44,158 nt of DNA from Chloroflexota bacterium (GTDB taxonomy: Bacteria > Chloroflexota > Dehalococcoidia > Lucifugimonadales > Lucifugimonadaceae). Below the pieces are notes generated by a model that was not told the DNA's origin, searched no databases, and saw only the letters and a list, made by a program, of their open reading frames with translations. This document shows positions 18,174-26,649 of the stretch, piece after piece (position 1 is the stretch's first letter; each line of letters starts with the position of its first letter). The stretch spans positions 1 through 44,158 of the forward strand of contig JAQCHZ010000020.1 of the NCBI GenBank assembly GCA_027618835.1. Reading direction: 5' to 3'. The position numbers and the translations under genes were made by a program.

Positions 18174-20323
18174 TGCTGGAAATTTCAGAATTCAACCGTC
18201 TGCGGATCACATTGCTAAAGCCCCTAAACGTGGTCGGCATAATCGCATTGCTCGCTGTTGTAATTGGATGCAGCACTCCCGTAATTGATGGCAGCCCAAC
18301 AGAGGAAGCGACTGCAACTTCACAATCGGCAACTGCCGTGTCGCTACCCACAGAGGCGTCTGAAGTTGCAACCGTCACTCCAGAAATATCTCCATCACCA
18401 ACCACCGAAATTCAAACCCCAGAACCAATCTCGACACCAAAACCCGTCGACCAATCTCAACCGACTCAAATCTCTCCGACGGCAACCTCGGCTACTGCAC
18501 CCACAGCCACGGAACAGCCAACCCCTACCCGAACTCCGTATCCAACCAGAGTCCCGACCGCCACACCTGAGTTCATTCCAGCGCAGCCCGAACCGATCAT
18601 TCCTGCCCCCCCCGATCGCGATCTACAAGAACTGGGTAAGAGACTCGTCCCCGGCTACACCGATTCGAAAACAGTCGTCGCATCCGAACCTCTCTTAGTT
18701 GGCGACAACTTAAATTTCTGGGTGTCGAGGGACGCCGGGAGCGTGACAGTAAACGGCACGGTTTCACATATCTCAGAACACGCTTACTGGGTATTCGAAA
18801 CCGGCTATGAACCGGACCCATCCGATATCGAAGAGGTCGCAAGTAATTTCGAATCCGACGTTTGGCCCGCCGTTACTCAAGTTTTTGGAACGCCCTTAAC
18901 GCCCGGGATCGATGGCGATGATCGAATGGTCGTTTATACAGCGGTTTTAGCATCAGGAGTTGCTGGATATTTCTCGGCTGCCGACTCCTACCCTAAAGAA
19001 ATCCGTTCCCACTCAAACCAGCGTGAAGCCCTCTACATGTCGGCCGACAGGCTCAATCTTTCCGGCACCGAATACCTAAGTGTGATCGCTCACGAGTTGC
19101 AGCACGCTATTCACTTTGCGACGGACAACAGTGAAGATTCGTGGGTCAACGAGGGTCTATCTGAAGTGGCTGCGGAGATCGCAGGATTTGCCAGATCGGC
19201 AGCATCGGCGTTCGTTCGAGCGCCAGCAACTTCGCTTACTGCATGGGCACAAGATATTTCTGTTCCAGCTGCAAACTACGGAGCAGCAAATCTGTTCTTT
19301 GCATTCCTTTCCGCCCACTACGGTGGCAATGAAATGCTCGCGGCAATTGCCCAGCATCAGGCTGACGGGATTGAGTCTGTGGATCTCACTCTCGCAGAAC
19401 GCGGGTTCGATGCAACAGCCGACGATGTGTACGCCGATTGGCTCGTTGCCAACTATCTCAGTGCAAGCGAAGGACCTTACGCATATGAGGACCACTTCGT
19501 TCCACCCGTACGAAATGTTTACAAACGCGCTCCCGATTCACTCTCAGGATCGGTAAAGTCCTACGGTGCCAACTATGTTGTGACTTCGAGCGGTTCGGGC
19601 AGAATGACTGTCGAATTTAAGGGCGAGGCAACGACGTCACTACTGAGCGAAGCTCCGCACTCTGGCGACACATGCTGGTGGTCGAATCAAGGCGATTCGA
19701 TCGACTCAACGTTGACTCGAAATGTCGATCTTAGGTCGGTCAATTCAGCATCCTTAACGTTTTGGGTCAGTTACCACATCGAAGAGTTTTGGGACTATGC
19801 CTATGTGGTGGTGTCGAACGACGACGGCAGTACGTGGGACATTCTCGACACCGAGCGTGCCATCAATTTCAATCCGAACGGCAACGGTTATGGCGCTGGA
19901 CTAACTGGCACAAGCCTCGGATGGGTTCAGGATTCTGTCGATCTATCTGAATACGCCGGTGAACAGGTATTGCTTAGGTTTGAATACATCACCGATGACG
20001 CCGTATTCTCCCAAGGTGCTTGCTTCGACGATTTTGAAATTCCTGAACTCGACTGGACTGACAACACATCGACATCTGCCGACTGGAACGCCAACGGATT
20101 CGTCAGAATCGAAGAGACCATCCCGACACAGTATCTAGTTCAGGTAGTCCACGAAAAAGACGTTGGCGATCCGGTTGTTTATCAGGTCCCTGTCAATTCG
20201 AACGGTGCAGGAATCTTGACTGTCGAGAATGTCGGTGACGATGATCTCGTAGTGGTCATCGTCAGCGCAACGAACCGCCAATCGACGTTGCCAACGAACT
20301 ACTCGCTCGACATTCGTCCGTAG
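18173..20323 (+). CDS. Secreted zinc metallopeptidase lipoprotein (M6/immune inhibitor A-like)
   Basis: A 716-residue exported protein. An N-terminal hydrophobic segment ends in VVIGC, a probable lipobox. A long Pro/Thr/Ser-rich linker runs from about residue 40 to 145. The catalytic motif HELQH sits at about residue 307, followed by WVNEGLSEVAAE, the arrangement of HExxH + E gluzincin-like or M6-like peptidases. The C-terminal part (from about 460) is beta-rich with W-DYAYVVVSNDDGSTW and a CFDDFEIPEL strand, resembling the MAM/VEG-like domain of immune inhibitor A. Likely role: degradation of extracellular protein. Start is ATG 18173, overlapping the pth stop; a GTG at 18170 is also possible. 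The exact peptidase family is inferred. Confidence 0.8.
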   Translation: MLEISEFNRLRITLLKPLNVVGIIALLAVVIGCSTPVIDGSPTEEATATSQSATAVSLPTEASEVATVTPEISPSPTTEIQTPEPISTPKPVDQSQPTQISPTATSATAPTATEQPTPTRTPYPTRVPTATPEFIPAQPEPIIPAPPDRDLQELGKRLVPGYTDSKTVVASEPLLVGDNLNFWVSRDAGSVTVNGTVSHISEHAYWVFETGYEPDPSDIEEVASNFESDVWPAVTQVFGTPLTPGIDGDDRMVVYTAVLASGVAGYFSAADSYPKEIRSHSNQREALYMSADRLNLSGTEYLSVIAHELQHAIHFATDNSEDSWVNEGLSEVAAEIAGFARSAASAFVRAPATSLTAWAQDISVPAANYGAANLFFAFLSAHYGGNEMLAAIAQHQADGIESVDLTLAERGFDATADDVYADWLVANYLSASEGPYAYEDHFVPPVRNVYKRAPDSLSGSVKSYGANYVVTSSGSGRMTVEFKGEATTSLLSEAPHSGDTCWWSNQGDSIDSTLTRNVDLRSVNSASLTFWVSYHIEEFWDYAYVVVSNDDGSTWDILDTERAINFNPNGNGYGAGLTGTSLGWVQDSVDLSEYAGEQVLLRFEYITDDAVFSQGACFDDFEIPELDWTDNTSTSADWNANGFVRIEETIPTQYLVQVVHEKDVGDPVVYQVPVNSNGAGILTVENVGDDDLVVVIVSATNRQSTLPTNYSLDIRP

Positions 20324-20416
20324 GGACGCCTGAACGATTTCGTTGGCCGGATGACCGGTCTCGCTAAGCCCAGTAGCCGGCCCACGAACGAGGATCAACA
20401 ACGAAGCGATAGCCGA

Positions 20417-21406
20417 CTAATTAATCCCGAAGTTGGCGTCGGCAAGCGCATCGAGTTCCGCCAGAAGATCGTCGGGAAGTGGACCCATTTCAGCGGCCTC
20501 TAAAGCTAGTTCGAGATGCTCGATTTCTGCCATCCCAACCTCAACACCGGACACACCTGAGTTGCGCAGCGCATAACGAACGGCAACCTGAGCACGTTTC
20601 CCATGTTCAGGTTTCAATAGCGTAAGGACGTTGTTCATCCGCTCAACATCTGAAGCGACATCGTTATCTAGTGCAACCCCACCCTCTTTGCCAGTGCGAA
20701 TATCGGTTGCAATAACACCGGCAGCGAGCACACGAATCACCATCACCCCAATGTCATTGGCGGCGCACGCGGCAATGATGTTTTTGTGGTCATATGCCGA
20801 CCAGTTCGGCTGCATGTCTCGACCGGCAGACGGGTTCAAAAGGTTGTAATAAATCTGTGCGCACTGGAAACGCTGGCTGCTAATAACTTCATGGAGAGCA
20901 TCTGATTCGCCTGTGCTGGTAAATCCAATGTGGCGAGTCAAGCCTTTATCAACCATCGCCTGCATAGCATTTGCGATTCCGTTTTCATCCAGCAGGTCCC
21001 CTGGAGTTATAGCGTTCGGGAAGGCGCCTGGGGAGCCCGCAATACGATTGTGAACTTGGTAGAGATCGACACTTCCCATCTGCAATCGCTCAAGACTCGC
21101 CGTAAGCGCTCGCTCGGCTTGTCCAACGAAGTCGCCGGTAGCGCGGTCAAACGCAGTTTTGGTCGAGATGTACGGACGATCCGATTCAGGCAGTTCTTTC
21201 ATCAGCCACCCGATTGCAGATTCGGATGCTCCGTTGCCGTAACTAGCAGCGGTGTCAATCCAGTTAATACCGGCACCCAAAGCTATGCAGATTGCCTTGC
21301 GTCGAGTGTCATCGTCCGCATTGATCAGAATTCCGCCAACAGCCCCACCGCCAAAGATGACTTCGGATATTTCTAGTCCAGTGCTTCCGAGCTTACGGTA
21401 CTTCAT
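20417..21406 (-). CDS. Aldo/keto reductase
   Basis: A 329-residue NADPH-dependent oxidoreductase with the aldo/keto reductase barrel. The start MKYRKLGSTGLEISEVIFGG is typical. The catalytic tetrad can be followed: Asp and Tyr in WIDTAASYGNG, Lys in ISTKTAF, and His in YQVHN. The GVMVIRVLAAG and late VRYALRNSGVSGVEVG strands bind the cofactor. The substrate is unknown. It is third in the minus-strand series lysS-serS-AKR with about 50-base gaps, so it may be cotranscribed. It converges with the metallopeptidase gene; the 93-base gap between them contains only a weak GGCCGG/CCGGCC pairing. Confidence 0.9.
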   Translation of the reverse strand: MKYRKLGSTGLEISEVIFGGGAVGGILINADDDTRRKAICIALGAGINWIDTAASYGNGASESAIGWLMKELPESDRPYISTKTAFDRATGDFVGQAERALTASLERLQMGSVDLYQVHNRIAGSPGAFPNAITPGDLLDENGIANAMQAMVDKGLTRHIGFTSTGESDALHEVISSQRFQCAQIYYNLLNPSAGRDMQPNWSAYDHKNIIAACAANDIGVMVIRVLAAGVIATDIRTGKEGGVALDNDVASDVERMNNVLTLLKPEHGKRAQVAVRYALRNSGVSGVEVGMAEIEHLELALEAAEMGPLPDDLLAELDALADANFGIN

Positions 21407-21458
21407 AGATCACCCTTTCGAGTTGAGACAAATTACTTTGTGCGCAAAACGTCCGTAG

Positions 21459-22721
21459 TTAGTTCGCTTCGATACGATCCCAGCCCGTGTACGGAACCAG
21501 CACATCAGGAATAACGATCGATCCGTCAGCTTGTAGGCCATTCTCGATAACTGCAATCCAAATACGAGGCAGTGCCAATCCCGATCCGTTCAGAGTGTGC
21601 GGCAACTTCGTCGAAGCTCCAACCTCTGGACGATACCGAGTGCCGTTTCGTCGAGTTTGGAAATCGGTGCAAGTAGAAATCGAGCTAACTTCAAGCCACT
21701 CGGCACAGCCGGGCGACCAGACTTCGATGTCGTAGGTTTTAGCCGACTGGAATCCGATGTCACCGGCACAAAGCTGCAGCACTCGGTGGGTCAACCCAAG
21801 TCGAGCGCATAGCGATTCGGCTTCACCGACCATCTCTTCCAACATTTCGTCAGAAGTTTCAGGATCGACATAGCGGAACATTTCGACTTTTTCGAACTGA
21901 TGAACCCGCTTGATTCCGCGAACGTCTCGTCCTGCCGACGTGTGCTCTTTACGGAAGCTAGGAGTCTGTGCAACGTACTTCAGTGGGAGTTTGTCAGGCT
22001 CGATTATCTTGCCCTGATGCAATCCGTTCAGTGCGACTTCGGCGGTAGGCACGAGCCACAGGTCCGATTCATCGTCGCGGTAAAGATTGTCTTTGAACTT
22101 AGGTAAGTTCCCAGATCCGGTCATTGTCTCGCCGCGAACTAATAGCGGTGGGTCGATCTCTGTGTAGCCGTGGACTTCGGTTTGAATATCGAGCATCCAA
22201 GAAGCTAACGCTCGTTGGAGCCTGGCGCCCTTGCCCTTCAACACATAGAAACGTGCGCCTGCGATGCTCGCACCGGCTTCGAGATCAAGAATGTCCAACT
22301 CGGTTGCGACGTCCCAGTGTGCGTTGCCATGTGTCTCGGTAGGACCTTCCGATGTGCGAATTACGATGTTCGATTCTTCATCGAGTCCGTCCGGAACATC
22401 GTCCAGCGGCGTGTTAGGAATCGGCAACAGAGTGGCGTTCAGTTCTTCGAGAACGGTCGCCAATTCTGCCTCAACGGATTTGATGCGGTCGCCAGTCTCT
22501 CGCATTTCTGCGATCTCTTCTGGCGTTGGCTTTCGCTTCTCGTCACCAATAGCCTTGCTCACCTTATTCCGGTTCGCACGATCGACGTCGGCTTCCTGAA
22601 TCAACTCTTTTCGTCGAGAGTCGAGGTCGATAATCCTGTCGATAGGCGGGTCTTCTCCGCGGCGAACCAATGCGGCTCGAAATTTTTCAGGATCTCGGAC
22701 TATCTGTTCCAGTGAAAGCAT
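21459..22721 (-). CDS. serS: Seryl-tRNA synthetase
   Basis: Class II synthetase charging tRNA-Ser (and tRNA-Sec where present). It has an N-terminal coiled-coil tRNA-binding arm (about residues 30-105), motif 2 as FRKEHTSAGRDVRGIKRVHQF, and motif 3 as GSGLALPRIWIAVIENG. 420 residues is normal. Note that TLNGSGLALPRIW has Pro where most SerRS have a Gly/Val-Gly-R arrangement; this is within family variation. The start ATG at 22721 is 51 bases after the lysS stop. The window also carries a tRNA-Ser(UGA) at 35.8 kb. SerRS would be required for selenocysteine synthesis but is not evidence for it. Confidence 0.96.
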   Translation of the reverse strand: MLSLEQIVRDPEKFRAALVRRGEDPPIDRIIDLDSRRKELIQEADVDRANRNKVSKAIGDEKRKPTPEEIAEMRETGDRIKSVEAELATVLEELNATLLPIPNTPLDDVPDGLDEESNIVIRTSEGPTETHGNAHWDVATELDILDLEAGASIAGARFYVLKGKGARLQRALASWMLDIQTEVHGYTEIDPPLLVRGETMTGSGNLPKFKDNLYRDDESDLWLVPTAEVALNGLHQGKIIEPDKLPLKYVAQTPSFRKEHTSAGRDVRGIKRVHQFEKVEMFRYVDPETSDEMLEEMVGEAESLCARLGLTHRVLQLCAGDIGFQSAKTYDIEVWSPGCAEWLEVSSISTCTDFQTRRNGTRYRPEVGASTKLPHTLNGSGLALPRIWIAVIENGLQADGSIVIPDVLVPYTGWDRIEAN

Positions 22722-22772
22722 TTTTTACTCAAGCTCAATTAGTAAATTCGAAACGATTCAGTAACGATTAGA

Positions 22773-24353
22773 TCACGTGTTACGCATAGCAGGGAATAGC
22801 AATATTTCTCGGATCGACTCTTCCCCTGCGATCAACATCGTCAGGCGATCGATTCCCAGTCCAAGCCCGCCCGTTGGCGGCATACCGTGCTCGATAGCAA
22901 CGAGGAAGTCTTCATCTAATCGGTCAGCTTCATCGTCGCCGAACTCCAAACGCATCTTCTCTTGCTGCTCGAATCGGTCACGCTGGTCGACCGGATCATT
23001 CAATTCGGTAAAGGCATTACAAAGTTCGGTTCCCATAACGAAGCCTTCAAATCTCTCGACGATCTCGTCAGAGTCAGGCTTACGCTTTGCGAGCGGAGAC
23101 ATTTCGACCGGGTAGTCGACCAAGAAATGAGGCTGCACAAGATGAGGTTCAACTTCCGAGGAAATAACTTTGTCGAGCAAACGCCCCCACGCTGATCCAG
23201 CTTCGACGTGAATTCCACGCTCCCGCATCGCCAAGGACAGCGACTCAGTGTCTCTTGTCACAACGAAATCTATGCCAGTTCGGTTTTTGATCTCTTCACG
23301 TAGGTCGAGTCGAGGCCACGGAGGAGTTAGGTCGATTTCGGGTCGAACACCCTCAACTTCGGGCAAAACCATCGATCCAGTCGTTTCCTGAGCGATAGTC
23401 GAGACAAGCTTCTCGACCATCTCCATCACATCGTTGTAATCGGCGTACGCCTGATAGCTCTCGATGGTCGTGAACTCTGGGTTGTGATCGTGATCGAGCC
23501 CTTCGTTTCGGAACAGTCGACCGATTTCGAATACTCGTTCGATGCCACCGACGATCAATTTTTTAAGATAAAGCTCTGTTGCGATTCTTAGATACAAATC
23601 ACGGTCAAGCTGGTTGTGGTGAGTCTCGAACGGAGTCGCCTGAGCGCCACCAGCCACAGGTACCAGAATCGGAGTTTCTACTTCGATGAACCCGGCACCG
23701 TGCATGAACGCTCGCATCGACTGAACGATCTTTGAACGCAGCAGTGCGTTCTTCATCGCCTTGTCGTTAGAAATCAGATCGAGATAGCGCTGGCGAAATC
23801 GAATTTCCTGATCCTGTAGACCATGCCACTTGTCGGGCAACGGACGAATAGCTTTAGTGAGAACTGTAACTTTCGCAGCCTCAACGCTCACTTCACCGCG
23901 GCGAGTTCGTATAACCGAACCTTCGACACCGATGATGTCGCCGATATCCAACAGGCCCAAAATTTCGTACTCGTCGTCGCCCATCGTGTTCTGGCGGGCG
24001 AACGCCTGAATCGAACCGTAGCCGTCTTTCAGATCGATGAATGCAGCCTTACCCATGCCGCGCCGAGCCATAACGCGGCCTGCAATCCGAATGGTTTCGG
24101 TTCGAGGGTGTTCGACATCGTCTCCGACGCCGTTGTTCGCGATGACTTCAGCGTACTTGAACAGCTTTGTTGCCTCAACAGATGTGTGCGTTCGATCAAA
24201 ACGTGCCGGGTATGGATCGATGCCCTTTGCTCGAATCTGAGCTGTTTTGGCGAGACGATCTTCAATGAGTTTTCGCTCGCCTGCCGCCACATCGGCGTCA
24301 TTCAAAGAATCTGGTAACGATTCTGCCTGTTCTTGTTGGTCTTGGTTGGTCAT
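22773..24353 (-). CDS. lysS: Lysyl-tRNA synthetase (class II)
   Basis: Class II LysRS of 526 residues. It has an N-terminal OB-fold anticodon-binding domain (IRIAGRVMARRGMGKAAFIDLKD from about residue 88) and then the catalytic core with FRQRYLDLI, motif 1 and motif 2 FRNEGLDHDHNPEFTTIE. Motif 3 is at the end, GLGLGIDRLTMLIAG. The start ATG at 24353 is the first gene of a minus-strand group with serS and the aldo/keto reductase. It is divergent from rsmD, with about 330 bases between them. Confidence 0.97.
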   Translation of the reverse strand: MTNQDQQEQAESLPDSLNDADVAAGERKLIEDRLAKTAQIRAKGIDPYPARFDRTHTSVEATKLFKYAEVIANNGVGDDVEHPRTETIRIAGRVMARRGMGKAAFIDLKDGYGSIQAFARQNTMGDDEYEILGLLDIGDIIGVEGSVIRTRRGEVSVEAAKVTVLTKAIRPLPDKWHGLQDQEIRFRQRYLDLISNDKAMKNALLRSKIVQSMRAFMHGAGFIEVETPILVPVAGGAQATPFETHHNQLDRDLYLRIATELYLKKLIVGGIERVFEIGRLFRNEGLDHDHNPEFTTIESYQAYADYNDVMEMVEKLVSTIAQETTGSMVLPEVEGVRPEIDLTPPWPRLDLREEIKNRTGIDFVVTRDTESLSLAMRERGIHVEAGSAWGRLLDKVISSEVEPHLVQPHFLVDYPVEMSPLAKRKPDSDEIVERFEGFVMGTELCNAFTELNDPVDQRDRFEQQEKMRLEFGDDEADRLDEDFLVAIEHGMPPTGGLGLGIDRLTMLIAGEESIREILLFPAMRNT

Positions 24354-24684
24354 ATTTTCCGGCGCAGAAATTACCTGCTGTCACTCGTATTGCTCCGCAG
24401 GTTTTTACGATGCGGAACTGCTCTCATCTGATGCTGATTGGCGAGACGACTATCCGCATGCCAACTTTGCAGCAATTCATTCTAAGCCAGCTATCGAACT
24501 GCCTGTGATTCGCAACCAACGTAATGACCATCGATTCGTCCATCCCCGACACCGCTTCCGTGTAAATCCGCCGAAACCTGTAAAAACCCACGATGGTTAA
24601 GAATGGAGACTTCCATGAATAATCGATTCTGTCCCATTTCGCGTAATGGCTTTTCGGACACCCAGAGAAATTCAGGGGTCTCAA
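24354..24684. other. Divergent intergenic region lysS/rsmD with a possible small ORF
   Basis: No conserved protein is recognisable on either strand; the long frames here have no family signature. One short frame stands out: ATG 24615 to TAG 24698 (27 codons, overlapping the rsmD start), preceded by GGAG at 24605-24608 with 6-base spacing. It could be a translated upstream ORF coupled to rsmD. Promoters for both directions are expected here but none is convincing. Confidence 0.35.
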
Positions 24685-25278
24685 GTGCGGATCGATAGTG
24701 CGATGAGCAACAATCGAAGAGGATCTTCACAGTTCCGTCGAAATACTGGTTCCGGCCTCAGGCCGACAACTTCCAAGGTTAGATCCGCTATTTTTTCGAT
24801 GCTCGGACCTGCCGGACCTCACGGTTTGCGGGTGCTTGATATTTACGCAGGAACGGGAGCACTGGGGATCGAAGCTCTACAACGGGGCGCAACAAGCGCA
24901 ACGTTTATTGAGCAAAACGGTCGTCGGTGCGAAGATATAAAAAAGGCTCTGGAACGACACAAATTGGCAATACAAGGCTCGGTACAAAAAGGAAGCGCAC
25001 TCAACGCAGTCGGAAGACTGAAGGGTGAGTTCGACCTGATTTTTGCCGACCCTCCCTATGATCTCGTCGAGTTTGAATCTATATTCGAACTTGTCCATAA
25101 GGCACACCTAATGGCCCCTAACGCCATCGCATTTCTCGAACATTCGAAGATGACCGATCTCCCCGATTCGCTTCCCGGACTATCGTTGTCTACTCACCGA
25201 GTCTACGGCGACACCGCAATTTCGGTATACAAATCTCAAACCACCCCAACCCAAATAACGAACCCGGAGGGCGAATAG
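24685..25278 (+). CDS. rsmD: 16S rRNA (guanine966-N2)-methyltransferase RsmD
   Basis: A SAM-dependent methyltransferase of the RsmD/COG0742 family that modifies 16S rRNA. LRPTTSKVRSAIFSML is the characteristic N-terminal segment. VLDIYAGTGALGIEALQRGA is SAM motif I and DLIFADPPYDL carries the NPPY-type catalytic motif. Start: GTG 24685, preceded by AGGGG with 6-base spacing, gives MRIDSAMSNNRRG, which aligns with the family start; the frame is open from 24646 and an ATG is at 24703. 197 residues is normal. The stop abuts the coaD ATG, as in many bacteria where rsmD and coaD are paired. Confidence 0.93.
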   Translation: MRIDSAMSNNRRGSSQFRRNTGSGLRPTTSKVRSAIFSMLGPAGPHGLRVLDIYAGTGALGIEALQRGATSATFIEQNGRRCEDIKKALERHKLAIQGSVQKGSALNAVGRLKGEFDLIFADPPYDLVEFESIFELVHKAHLMAPNAIAFLEHSKMTDLPDSLPGLSLSTHRVYGDTAISVYKSQTTPTQITNPEGE

Positions 25279-25776
25279 ATGGTTCGTGCAATCTATCCCG
25301 GCACGTTTGATCCGGTAACCAATGGGCACGTGGATATTGTCGAAAGGGCATCACATACCGTCGAACATTTGACGGTTGGTGTTGTCGAAGTCTCATCGAA
25401 ACGAACCATGTTCGACGTCGATGAGCGGATAAAAATGTTCTCCGATGCAGTGGCACACCTGCCCAACGTTTCGGTGAAGGCGTACTCAGGCCTAACAGTC
25501 AACGCTGCCCGCGAAATCGGAGCAACGGTAATCATTCGTGGTTTACGGATCACGAGTGATTTTGAGTACGAAAGTGAAATGGCACTAATGAACCGCAGGA
25601 TGGCTGAAGACGTCGAAACCGTTTGTCTTTTCAGCGCATTGCAGTATCAGATCCTGAGTTCATCGAGAGTGAAGGAAGTAGCGGCACTCGGCGCCGATGT
25701 GTCGGACCTAGTTCCTAAAAACGTTTGGGGCCCTCTGGTTGAGAGGCTCGAAAAACGAAAAGCAAGCAATAGTTAA
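25279..25776 (+). CDS. coaD: Phosphopantetheine adenylyltransferase
   Basis: Catalyses the penultimate step of coenzyme A synthesis, ATP plus 4'-phosphopantetheine to dephospho-CoA. The nucleotidyltransferase motif YPGTFDPVTNGH (with the T/HxGH site) opens the protein. IIRGLRITSDFEYE and the C-terminal SSSRVKEVAALG (ISSTxxRE equivalent) are diagnostic. 165 residues is the standard length. A strong GGAGG (25266-25270) lies 8 bases before the ATG, inside the end of rsmD. It is followed within 35 bases by a coiled-coil protein gene. Confidence 0.97.
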   Translation: MVRAIYPGTFDPVTNGHVDIVERASHTVEHLTVGVVEVSSKRTMFDVDERIKMFSDAVAHLPNVSVKAYSGLTVNAAREIGATVIIRGLRITSDFEYESEMALMNRRMAEDVETVCLFSALQYQILSSSRVKEVAALGADVSDLVPKNVWGPLVERLEKRKASNS

Positions 25777-25810
25777 TAGCACGCGTCAGTCGACACGCAT
25801 GGAGATAGAA

Positions 25811-26404
25811 ATGACACTTATGTCACAGCTCGAAGACCTAGAGGCGATGATCGTCAAAGGTCGAGTACCCGGAACAGCTCGAACGCTCGTAAATCTGGAC
25901 AAAATCACAGCCGTCATCGATGAGATGAAAGGTGAGATGCCAGAACAGTTGAACGAAGCCGAGGGCGTCGTTCGCCAGAAAGACGCGATCATCAAGCAGG
26001 CTGAACTAGAAGCCCGCCGAATTCGCGCTTACGCCGATGAAGAAGCAACAACGATTCGTCAGCTCGCCGAAGAGCAGTCGAACACACTGCTTTCGACTTC
26101 GGAAGAAGAAGCCCGAACGATGATCCAGGACACTGAGATCATCCGCGTGGCTAACGAGCAGGCAACTGAGATCGAAGCCGACGCACAGAAGCGCGCTGGC
26201 AAGTTGATCGACGATGCTGAAGGCCGTGTAAACGGAATCTTGAACGAGGCTGAAATTTCAGCTGACTCACGTCGCAAGGGCGCAGACAACTACGCTCGAG
26301 AGGTGTTGTTCACGCTCGAAGAACGAATCGCCGACACGCTTGGTCAGGTCCGAGGTGGTATCGACCTCCTCGACGCCCGCCCAACAGCAAACGTCGCCGA
26401 CTAG
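25811..26404 (+). CDS. Coiled-coil protein, DivIVA/ATP synthase B-like
   Basis: A 197-residue hydrophilic protein, mostly one long charged alpha-helical coiled coil. From about residue 50 it is rich in Ala/Glu/Gln/Arg (for example AIIKQAELEARRIRAYADEE) with no Cys and no membrane segment. The N-terminal VKGRVPGTARTLVNLDKITAVIDEM segment resembles DivIVA-like or ATP synthase b-type proteins found beside coaD in Chloroflexota, but this is a resemblance only. Start: ATG 25811 has GGAGAT at 25801-25806 with good spacing; ATG 25799 and the upstream frame overlapping coaD are less likely. It is last in the rsmD-coaD group, and a terminator follows at 26592. Function is unknown; a scaffolding or cell-pole role is conceivable. 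Confidence 0.8.
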   Translation: MTLMSQLEDLEAMIVKGRVPGTARTLVNLDKITAVIDEMKGEMPEQLNEAEGVVRQKDAIIKQAELEARRIRAYADEEATTIRQLAEEQSNTLLSTSEEEARTMIQDTEIIRVANEQATEIEADAQKRAGKLIDDAEGRVNGILNEAEISADSRRKGADNYAREVLFTLEERIADTLGQVRGGIDLLDARPTANVAD

Positions 26405-26455
26405 TTCTGATTCGTAATTCAGCAGCCTAGTTTTTAACAAGCCCTAATCCATTTA

Positions 26456-26488
26456 TGTCATCCTGAGCCAGTCGAGGGACGACAGGTA
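26456..26488. repeat. TGTCATCCTGA-type repeat remnant
   Basis: TGTCATCCTGAGCCAGTCGA followed by GGGACGACAGG lies in the gap after the coiled-coil gene. Another TGTCATCCTGA occurs at 43048. Elements with this core recur in intergenic regions of environmental bacterial genomes. Internal pairing (TGTCxTCC with its inverse GGGACGACA, imperfect) suggests a small inverted-repeat element. Confidence 0.45.
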
Positions 26489-26591
26489 GGGCGTGTCTAA
26501 AGCGAAGTCGACAACTGGCATTTGAGCCAGATAATTCGAAAAGTGCCCAAGTGCGAATGCACACCCGGCACTAACAAAAGAATCAACCACT

Positions 26592-26629
26592 CAGCCCTGC
26601 GCTCGCTCTCAAAAAGCGACGCAGGGCTG
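26592..26629 (+). terminator. Terminator between convergent genes
   Basis: A 10-bp GC-rich stem (26592-26601 with 26620-26629) extends, after a single bulged C, by 5 bp (26603-26607 with 26615-26619) around a CTCAAAA loop. CGTTGTTTCTT follows on the plus strand. It would end the rsmD-coaD-coiled-coil transcript and may also serve the converging NHL gene. Confidence 0.75.
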
Positions 26630-26649
26630 CGTTGTTTCTTCGCCCCTCG

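Noticed and set aside
24247..24600. 117-codon plus-strand frame upstream of rsmD
   Set aside because: Its first third is antisense to lysS and the rest has no family signature or ribosome site.
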